NCBI RefSeq assembly: GCF_900100955.1
Contig: NZ_FNCC01000001.1
Coordinates: 62,001-126,000, forward strand
Direction: 5' to 3'
DNA from: Lentzea fradiae
GTDB taxonomy: Bacteria; Actinomycetota; Actinomycetes; Mycobacteriales; Pseudonocardiaceae
DNA: 64,000 nucleotides
Shown: in pieces, positions 58,158 through 64,000 of the stretch
Layout of the letters: every line of letters starts with the position of its first letter
Numbering within the stretch: position 1 is the stretch's first letter
Program-made: the position numbers and the translations under genes
The notes under the pieces: model-generated
Databases searched by the model: none
What the model was told of the DNA's origin: nothing
Seen by the model: the letters and a program-made list of their open reading frames with translations, nothing else

Positions 58158-58755
58158 TGCCGGTGAGCCGCGGGATCGTCGCGGTGCGCCCGGCCATCAG
58201 CATCACCAGCGCCTCGATCGGGCCACTGATCTCGGCGCCTTCGCCGGTCGACCAGCCGGCGTCCGTCGCCACGAGGCGATGGCCCGCGAGCCGGCGGCGT
58301 GCGTGGAACGGGAAGCCGATCCGCCACAGGTCGTCCGCCACGACCATGGCGGCGTCGACCGGCATGGGGTGCTCGACGCCGAGCGGCAAAGCGATGTCCT
58401 GCGCGTGGACCAGGACGTCGAGCAGGGCGTTCTTGAGGGTCTGACCGGGTGCGAGCCGGTGGCGGCCGACGGTGCCGCGCAGCTCGGCGACGATCTCGGG
58501 CACGGGTCTGCGGGCCTCGGCCCGTGCGGTCTGGTCGACCATGCGGTTGAAGCTGCCGCGTGCCTTCACGAACGCGGCGAGCGTGCCGCCGAGGCCCATT
58601 CGCGGGCCGAGCGTCAGGTGGGCGGCGACCTCGCGGACGGTCCAGCCCTCGCACAGCGACGGGTGGGCCCACTGTGCGTCGGTGAGGCTGGTGAGCAGGT
58701 TCGCCGTGGCCGCCCGCTCGGAGTCGATCCGCTGCCACATCGTGGTGTCGTCCAT
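58147..58755 (-). CDS. DinB/maleylpyruvate-isomerase-fold protein
   Basis: 202 aa. Four-helix DinB-like fold of the TIGR03083 type: LTDAQWAHPSLCEGWTVREVAAHL (His near 46 is one metal ligand, shown as CEGWTVREVAAHL) and LVHAQDIALPLG with a second His. Such proteins use Zn, Ni or Fe and mycothiol or bacillithiol as cofactor in some family members; the reaction here is unknown. Divergent from a MarR gene with a palindrome between them, so MarR probably controls it. Confidence 0.85.
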   Translation of the reverse strand: MDDTTMWQRIDSERAATANLLTSLTDAQWAHPSLCEGWTVREVAAHLTLGPRMGLGGTLAAFVKARGSFNRMVDQTARAEARRPVPEIVAELRGTVGRHRLAPGQTLKNALLDVLVHAQDIALPLGVEHPMPVDAAMVVADDLWRIGFPFHARRRLAGHRLVATDAGWSTGEGAEISGPIEALVMLMAGRTATIPRLTGITA

Positions 58756-58785
58756 GACGGGCCTCCCTTGTTTTAGTTCGAGAGG

Positions 58786-58802
58786 CTGACTACTTTAGTC
58801 AG
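58786..58802. promoter_or_regulatory. Putative MarR operator
   Basis: Perfect inverted repeat CTGACTA-CTT-TAGTCAG, midway between the divergent DinB-like and MarR genes, 27 bp before the MarR start. Confidence 0.55.
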
Positions 58803-58829
58803 AGAATCTGACCAGTACAAGGGGTGCGC

Positions 58830-59249
58830 GTGAATATCGGCCTGTTGCTCTTCATCCCGAACCGCGAGGTGGAGAACCGCGTCCTGGCGGCGGTCAACGC
58901 GGCGGGCTTCGACCTCACGCAGGCCCAGCAGCGGGTGCTCATGCGCGTCGGTCCCGAAGGCACGCGGCTGACGGTGCTCGCCGAGTCCGCGCAGGTCACC
59001 AAGCAGACCGCCGGGTTCCTGGTCGACCAGCTGGAGAAGGCGGGCTACGTGGAACGGGTGCCCGACCCCGCCGACGGCAGGGCCAGGCTCGTGAAGGTCA
59101 CGGACAAGGCGCTCGCGGCCGTGCCCGTCGCGAACGCCGAGCTGGCCGCGATCGAGGCCGAATGGGAACGGCACCTCGGCAAGCGGCGCATGGCCCAGCT
59201 GCGCGAGGCGCTGGAACGGCTCGGCGAGATCACCGACCCGTACCGCTGA
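58830..59249 (+). CDS. MarR-family transcriptional regulator
   Basis: 139 aa. Winged helix with LTVLAESAQVTKQTAGFLVDQLE and the wing PDPADGRARLVKVT. The GTG at 58830 gives the family N-terminus MNIGLLLFIP; a GTG two codons earlier is possible. Likely represses itself and the divergent DinB-like gene through the 58786-58802 palindrome. It ends 9 bp before the converging DAG-kinase gene. Confidence 0.92.
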   Translation: MNIGLLLFIPNREVENRVLAAVNAAGFDLTQAQQRVLMRVGPEGTRLTVLAESAQVTKQTAGFLVDQLEKAGYVERVPDPADGRARLVKVTDKALAAVPVANAELAAIEAEWERHLGKRRMAQLREALERLGEITDPYR

Positions 59250-59258
59250 GGGACGCCG

Positions 59259-60641
59259 CTACGGCCGGTAGATGCCCAGCGCCGCCGCCCGCGACCGGAA
59301 CCGGAAGTGGGTGGCCTTGTCACGCACCTCGCCGTCGGTGGCGATCGAGATCGGCGGCCCGTGCACCTCCACGTTCAGCGACGCCACCTCCAGGTGCCGG
59401 TACGTGCGCGAGTGCTCCAGGGCCCCGAGCAGCGCGCCCAGGAAGAACCTGGTCCGCGAGAACCGCCGGTCCGCCCGCACGTACCGCACGTCCAGCAGGC
59501 CGTCGTCCAGGCGCGGGCGCATCGTCGGAGCGAAGCCCTTCGGCCGGTACGGGCCGTTGCCGACGAACAGCAGCCACACCAGGTGCCGGTCGCCGTCGAT
59601 CGTCATCTCCAGCGGCCTCGCGCGCTGCAGCACGCGGAACAGCGCCATCGCCGCCGCCGGCCACTTGCCCCAGCGCTGCTGCAGCTTCTCGCGGATGCGG
59701 ACCATGTCCGGGTAGCCGCCGAGCGACGCCGTGTTGACGAACCACTGGCCGTTGACCTGCGCGAGGTCCACCCGCACGCCCACGCCGTCCGCCACGGCCT
59801 GCGCCGTGTCGTGCAGGCCGGTGATGCCCACGTCGCGGGCGAAGTGGTTCAGCGTGCCGGACGGGACGAGCACCAGCGGCAGGTCTCGCTCGGCAGCGAC
59901 GGCCGCCACCGCGGCCACCGTGCCGTCGCCGCCCGCCACGCCCAGCGCCTTCGCCTCCGGCAGGTCGCCGAGGTCCTCGACCGTGACGACCTGCGCCTTC
60001 GGCCACTCCTCGACGATCCGCGGGGTCGGGTCGGGCCCGATCCCCGAGCTCGGGTTCACGACGACGACCAGGCCGTCACCGTCCTGCAGCGCCGTGAGGT
60101 CGGCGTGCTCGTAGGCCGAGGCCGGCTCGTTGACGCCGAGCGGCCACCAGCGGCGGGTGAGATACGCGGCGCCCACGCCCACCGCCGCACCCGCCACGAC
60201 GTCCGTAGGCCAATGAACGCCCGTGTGAACACGTGAATAGGCGACGGCGGCGGCGAGCGGTGCCACCACGGCACCCGCCCGCGGCGATTCCAGCGCCACC
60301 GCGGTCGCGAACGCGGCGGCCGACGCGGAGTGCCCGGAAGGAAAGGACGACGAGGTCGGCCGTTTCGACAGGCGCCGTTCCGGCGGAATCAGGTCCGCGG
60401 CGGGACGGCGGCGCGGGAACAGCGACTTCCCGACCAGGTTCGCGCTGGCAGAGGCCCCGGCGATGGCCGCGAGACCCCGCAACGCGCCGCGCCGGAACGG
60501 CCCTTTCCCGGTGGCCAGGACCGCCGCCACGACGAACCACAGCAGGCTGTGGTTCGCGGCTTTCGAAAGCCGCTTCAAACCGTTGTCGAGCCTGCTCGCA
60601 GGCAGGTCGGCCGAAGCCCTCATGAGCATCTTGTCGAGCAC
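59259..60641 (-). CDS. Bifunctional PAP2 phosphatase and diacylglycerol-kinase-like protein
   Basis: About 460 aa from GTG 60641; upstream GTG 60659 and TTG 60680 are also in frame. N-terminal half: PAP2 phosphatase with KSLFPRRRP, SFPSGHSASAAAF and SRVHTGVHWPTDV, the catalytic triad of lipid phosphatases. C-terminal half: DAGK catalytic domain with VVVNPSSG and GGDGTVAAV. The pair could recycle phosphatidate or polyprenyl phosphates at the membrane. It is divergent from pafA. Confidence 0.92.
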   Translation of the reverse strand: MLDKMLMRASADLPASRLDNGLKRLSKAANHSLLWFVVAAVLATGKGPFRRGALRGLAAIAGASASANLVGKSLFPRRRPAADLIPPERRLSKRPTSSSFPSGHSASAAAFATAVALESPRAGAVVAPLAAAVAYSRVHTGVHWPTDVVAGAAVGVGAAYLTRRWWPLGVNEPASAYEHADLTALQDGDGLVVVVNPSSGIGPDPTPRIVEEWPKAQVVTVEDLGDLPEAKALGVAGGDGTVAAVAAVAAERDLPLVLVPSGTLNHFARDVGITGLHDTAQAVADGVGVRVDLAQVNGQWFVNTASLGGYPDMVRIREKLQQRWGKWPAAAMALFRVLQRARPLEMTIDGDRHLVWLLFVGNGPYRPKGFAPTMRPRLDDGLLDVRYVRADRRFSRTRFFLGALLGALEHSRTYRHLEVASLNVEVHGPPISIATDGEVRDKATHFRFRSRAAALGIYRP

Positions 60642-60727
60642 GCTGACTCGTTTCCACACCCCGCTGACACTAAACCGCAACCGGCGCGCCGCCCGAACGG
60701 ATCACCCTGCTCCGCCTGGGAGTCGCC

Positions 60728-60733
60728 TACTGT
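60728..60733 (+). promoter_or_regulatory. Putative -10 element of a leaderless pafA transcript
   Basis: TACTGT lies 6 nt before the pafA ATG at 60740 and no ribosome-binding site intervenes. No convincing -35 box was found. Confidence 0.3.
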
Positions 60734-60739
60734 TGGGGT

Positions 60740-62098
60740 ATGCAGCGGCGGATCTTCGGCATTGAGACAGAGTTCGGGGTGACCTGCACCTTCCACGGGC
60801 AGCGGCGTCTCTCCCCGGACGAGGTCGCGCGGTACCTGTTCCGCCGGGTCGTCTCCTGGGGGCGTTCCTCGAACGTCTTCCTGCGCAACGGCTCCCGGCT
60901 CTACCTGGACGTCGGCTCCCACCCGGAGTACGCCACAGCCGAGTGCGACGACCTGGCTCAGCTCGTCACCCACGACAAGGCGGGGGAGCGGATCCTCGAG
61001 GACCTGCTCGTCGACGCCGAGCGCAGACTGGCCGACGAGGGCATCGGCGGCGACATCTTCCTGTTCAAGAACAACACCGACTCGGCGGGCAACTCCTACG
61101 GCTGCCACGAGAACTACCTGGTCGCACGGGCCGGCGAGTTCTCGCGGATCGCGGACGTGCTGCTGCCGTTCCTGGTCACCCGCCAGCTGATCTGCGGCGC
61201 GGGCAAGGTGCTGCAGACGCCGCGCGGTGCCGTGTACTGCCTCTCGCAGCGCGCCGAGCACATCTGGGAGGGCGTCTCGTCCGCGACGACGAGGTCCCGC
61301 CCGATCATCAACACCCGCGACGAGCCGCACGCCGACGCCGAGCGCTACCGGCGCCTGCACGTCATCGTCGGCGACTCGAACATGTCCGAGGTGACGACGC
61401 TGCTCAAGGTGGGCAGCGCGAACCTGGTGCTGGAGATGATCGAGCAGGGCGTCCAGTTCCGCGACTTCTCGCTGGACAACCCGATCCGCGCGATCCGCGA
61501 GATCTCCCACGACCTCACCGGCCGCCGCACGGTCCGGCTGGCGGGCGGCAAGGAGGCGTCGGCGCTCGACATCCAGCGCGAGTACTTCGAGAAGGCCGTC
61601 GAGCACTGCGCGAAGCGCTCGCCGGACCCGATGGCCGACCGCGTCCTGGAGCTGTGGGGCCGCACGCTCGACGCCGTCGAGTCGCAGGACCTCACCAAGA
61701 TCGACCGCGAGATCGACTGGGCCATCAAGCACCGCCTGATGGAGCGGTACATGTCCAAGCACGACATGGACCTGTCGAACCCGCGCATCGCCCAGCTCGA
61801 CCTCGCCTACCACGACATCCGCCGCGGCCGGGGCGTGTTCGACCTGCTGCAGCGCAAGGGCCAGGTCGAGCGGGTGACCGACGACGGCGAGATCGAGGCC
61901 GCCAAGGACACCCCGCCGCAGACCACGCGCGCCAAGCTGCGCGGCGACTTCATCGCCGCCGCGCAGGCCGCCGGTCGTGACTTCACCGTCGACTGGGTGC
62001 ACCTGAAGCTGAACGACCAGGCGCAGCGCACCGTGCTGTGCAAGGACCCGTTCCGCGCGGTGGACGAGCGCGTGGAGCGCCTCATCGCGTCGCTCTAG
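60740..62098 (+). CDS. pafA: Proteasome accessory factor A, Pup ligase
   Basis: 452 aa. It phosphorylates the C-terminal Glu of deamidated Pup and forms the isopeptide bond to a substrate lysine. Related to Dop: Mg ligands in FGIETEFGV (Glu9, Glu11), catalytic Asp57 in [29 protein letters not shown] and [18 protein letters not shown]. It lacks the loop insertion of Dop. About 4.1 kb from prcA. Followed by a very long terminator hairpin. Confidence 0.97.
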   Translation: MQRRIFGIETEFGVTCTFHGQRRLSPDEVARYLFRRVVSWGRSSNVFLRNGSRLYLDVGSHPEYATAECDDLAQLVTHDKAGERILEDLLVDAERRLADEGIGGDIFLFKNNTDSAGNSYGCHENYLVARAGEFSRIADVLLPFLVTRQLICGAGKVLQTPRGAVYCLSQRAEHIWEGVSSATTRSRPIINTRDEPHADAERYRRLHVIVGDSNMSEVTTLLKVGSANLVLEMIEQGVQFRDFSLDNPIRAIREISHDLTGRRTVRLAGGKEASALDIQREYFEKAVEHCAKRSPDPMADRVLELWGRTLDAVESQDLTKIDREIDWAIKHRLMERYMSKHDMDLSNPRIAQLDLAYHDIRRGRGVFDLLQRKGQVERVTDDGEIEAAKDTPPQTTRAKLRGDFIAAAQAAGRDFTVDWVHLKLNDQAQRTVLCKDPFRAVDERVERLIASL

Positions 62099-62111
62099 CG
62101 AGCTTTCGCGT

Positions 62112-62164
62112 CGCACGCGGGGCCCTTTCGTACTGTCACACAGTACGAAAGGGCCCCGCGTGCG
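62112..62164. terminator. Very long perfect hairpin terminator after pafA
   Basis: Perfect 25-bp inverted repeat (62112-62136 and 62140-62164) with a 3-nt loop, starting 14 bp past the stop. The stem has a GC-rich base and an A/T-containing top (CTTTCGTACTGT). Confidence 0.85.
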
Positions 62165-62226
62165 GTTCCGGGGAGCAGCCGATCGGGGCTGGTGGGTGGA
62201 TCGGCTGCTCCACCAGAGTGACCCGC

Positions 62227-63228
62227 ATGAGGATCATCGCGGCGACGCTCGCCGCCTTTCTGGTTCTTCCCGGGGTCGCCGCAGCCTCGGACACCTACTG
62301 GGAGCTCAAGCCCACCGGCACGGACGCGCGGCTGCGCGGGTTGTCCGCCGTGTCGGGGAAGGTCGCGTGGGTCAGCGGCTCCAAGGGCACCGTGCTGCGC
62401 ACGACGGACGGCGGCCGGTCGTGGGACTCCGTCGGGCCGCCCGGCACCGAAGGGCTGGAGTTCCGCGACATCGAGGCGTTCGACGCGCGGAACGCCGTGG
62501 CGTTGTCGATCGGCGAGGGCGAGTCGTCGCGCATCTACCGCACGTCCGACGGCGGCAAGACGTGGCGTGAGACGTTCCGCAACGACGACCCGAGGGCGTT
62601 CTACGACTGCGTGGCGTTCTTCGACCCGTTCCGCGGTCTCGCGCTGAGCGACCCGGTCGACGGCAAGTTCCGCGTGCTGCGGACGTGGGACGGCGGCCGG
62701 TCGTGGCACGTGGACGACCCGAAGGGCATGCCGGACGCGCTGCCCGGCGAATTCGCGTTCGCGGCCTCCGGGCAGTGCGTGACGACGAGCGGCAACCACG
62801 CGTGGATCGCGACCGGCGGCGGCGCGAAGGCACGGGTGCTGGAGTCGCGCGACGGCGGCCGGTCGTGGCGGGCCTCGGAGGTGCCGCTGCCGTCCGGCGA
62901 GGCGGCCGGGGTGTTCGCGGTGGCGTTCAAGACGCCCTGGCACGGGGTCGCGATCGGCGGTGACTACCTGAAGCCGACCGACCCGACGCCCGCGTTCGCC
63001 ACGCACGACGCCCGCGGCTGGAAGGCCGGGACGTCGGCACCGGTCGGCTACCGGTCCGGCATCGCCTACCGCGGTCACTCGCTGGTGGCGGTCGGCCCGT
63101 CCGGCACCGACACCAGCAGGGACGGCCGGACCTGGGAAATCGCGGACACCGGCAGCTTCGACACCGTGGACTGCGCGGGCACGGCGTGCTGGGCCGCGGG
63201 GGAGAAGGGCAGGGTCGGCAGGACCTGA
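62227..63228 (+). CDS. Secreted YCF48/BNR-repeat beta-propeller protein
   Basis: 333 aa. A signal peptide (about 1-20, GVAAA-S) is followed by repeated TTDGGRSWDS, TSDGGKTWRE, TWDGGRSWHV and SRDGGRSWRA motifs, each at the turn of a propeller blade. Such propellers are found in photosystem assembly factors (YCF48), sialidase-like and plant-cell-wall-related secreted proteins; no catalytic residue is recognised. Start at ATG 62227 gives the complete signal peptide. Confidence 0.88.
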   Translation: MRIIAATLAAFLVLPGVAAASDTYWELKPTGTDARLRGLSAVSGKVAWVSGSKGTVLRTTDGGRSWDSVGPPGTEGLEFRDIEAFDARNAVALSIGEGESSRIYRTSDGGKTWRETFRNDDPRAFYDCVAFFDPFRGLALSDPVDGKFRVLRTWDGGRSWHVDDPKGMPDALPGEFAFAASGQCVTTSGNHAWIATGGGAKARVLESRDGGRSWRASEVPLPSGEAAGVFAVAFKTPWHGVAIGGDYLKPTDPTPAFATHDARGWKAGTSAPVGYRSGIAYRGHSLVAVGPSGTDTSRDGRTWEIADTGSFDTVDCAGTACWAAGEKGRVGRT

Positions 63229-63278
63229 CCGCGGCGCCGGGTCGTTTCCCGTCCGGCCCGGACGGGTAGATCAGCAGG

Positions 63279-64000
63279 GTGTTCGAGGGATTCTCGTTAC
63301 GTCGCGTCGATGTCGGCGAGGCCGTGTTGCGGGTGAGGACCGGTGGAGCAGGGCCGCCGGTCCTCCTCCTGCACGGCCACCCCCGGACGCACACGACGTG
63401 GCACCGGGTCGCGCCGTTGCTCGCCGACGACCACACGGTCGTGTGCCCGGACATGCGCGGCTACGGCGAGTCCACCAAACCCGGTGACTACTCGAAGCGC
63501 GCGATGGCACGTGACTTCGTGAACCTGATGCGCGAGCTCGGGCACGACCGGTTCGCCGTCGTCGGCCACGACCGGGGTGCCGCGGCCGCGATCCGGCTCG
63601 CGCTCGACCACCCGGGCGCCGTCACGCACCTCGCCGTGCTCGACGGCCTGCCCATCGGCGCCCACCTGCGGCGATGCGACGCGCGGTTCGCGCAGGCGTG
63701 GTTCCACTGGTTCTTCCTCGCCCAGCAGGACATCGCCGCGCCGATGATCAGCCAGAACCCCGAGCAGTGGTACGGCAGGCGCTACCGGGACACGCCGCTC
63801 GCGATGGGCGTCGAGAACTGGGCCGACTACCAGCGCGCCATCCACGACCCGGCGACCGTGCGCGCCATGTGCGGCGACTACCGGGCGGGCCTGGAGGTCG
63901 ACCGCGTCCACGACGACGAGGACCACGCGCGGGGCCGGAAGATCACCTGTCCGGTGCTGGCGCTGTGGGCGGCCAAGGACGACCTGGCCGACCTGCACGG
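63279..64000 (+). CDS. Alpha/beta hydrolase, haloacetate-dehalogenase-like (3' end off window)
   Basis: At least 240 codons from a GTG start, running off the right edge. The alpha/beta-hydrolase start LLLHGHPRTHTTWH (oxyanion hole), the DMRGYGESTKP loop and the nucleophile elbow VVGHDRGA, with Asp in the position used by fluoroacetate and haloalkane dehalogenases. Family members also include epoxide hydrolases. The catalytic His lies beyond the window, so activity cannot be checked. It follows the propeller gene after 50 bp. Confidence 0.85.
   Translation, partial: MFEGFSLRRVDVGEAVLRVRTGGAGPPVLLLHGHPRTHTTWHRVAPLLADDHTVVCPDMRGYGESTKPGDYSKRAMARDFVNLMRELGHDRFAVVGHDRGAAAAIRLALDHPGAVTHLAVLDGLPIGAHLRRCDARFAQAWFHWFFLAQQDIAAPMISQNPEQWYGRRYRDTPLAMGVENWADYQRAIHDPATVRAMCGDYRAGLEVDRVHDDEDHARGRKITCPVLALWAAKDDLADLH

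Overview
The window is high-GC actinobacterial DNA with densely packed, often 4-bp-overlapping genes. A mycothiol ligase (mshC), a complete Pup-proteasome system (arc, dop, pup, prcB, prcA, pafA), hisE-hisG, a PAC2 protein, trmI and a RecB-like nuclease occur in nearly the order known around Rv2130c-Rv2097c of Mycobacterium tuberculosis. The secreted proteases, the GH2 and GH5 glycosidases and a terpenoid cluster fit a soil actinomycete, most likely of the Pseudonocardiales (Lentzea, Saccharothrix or Amycolatopsis-like). The species cannot be named from sequence alone.

Layout. 1-4.3 kb: a large secreted GH2 beta-galactosidase, cut by the left edge. 4.4-5.6 kb: mshC. 5.6-11.6 kb: an XRE-type regulator and two secreted serine proteases (S8 and S1). 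11.6-16.1 kb: a corrinoid uptake and salvage operon (cbiZ, a btuD fused to a FhuF-like domain, btuC, btuF) under a cobalamin riboswitch. 16.1-21.3 kb: a GbsR/MarR regulator divergent from an ABC exporter, an MFS transporter and a PAC2 protein. 21.3-24.9 kb: a collapsed metH pseudogene, a HAD phosphatase, and cbtA-cbtB under a second cobalamin riboswitch, with a FhuF-like Fe-S protein just upstream. 24.9-34.7 kb: hisE, hisG, an ABM protein, a phosphoribosyltransferase, a thioesterase, a RecB nuclease, an M50 protease, trmI, two membrane-anchored NTF2-like proteins and the proteasome ATPase arc. 35-53 kb: an accessory block between arc and dop. It holds a two-component system, an ABC exporter, a GH5 cellulase, an aldo/keto reductase, a terpenoid gene cluster (40.9-50.0 kb), a NUDIX hydrolase and an FtsX-type permease. 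53.2-56.6 kb: dop-pup-prcB-prcA. 56.7-60.7 kb: PadR, GNAT, DinB-like, MarR and PAP2/DAG-kinase genes. 60.7-62.1 kb: pafA. 62.2-64 kb: a secreted repeat protein and a partial alpha/beta hydrolase.

The most interesting system is the terpenoid cluster. Five genes are translationally coupled: PLP aminotransferase, polyprenyl diphosphate synthase, UbiA prenyltransferase, squalene-hopene/oxidosqualene-cyclase-like protein and FAD monooxygenase. They are followed by a methyltransferase, an Fe/2-oxoglutarate dioxygenase and a P450. The cyclase lacks the usual DxDD motif. The gene set suggests prenylation of a small, perhaps amino-acid-derived acceptor, epoxidation, polyene cyclisation and oxidative tailoring; this product logic is inference.

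The second theme is vitamin B12. Two riboswitches, a corrinoid ABC importer, an adenosylcobinamide amidohydrolase, a cobalt transporter and two FhuF-like domains surround a decayed B12-dependent methionine synthase that still sits in its ancestral place.
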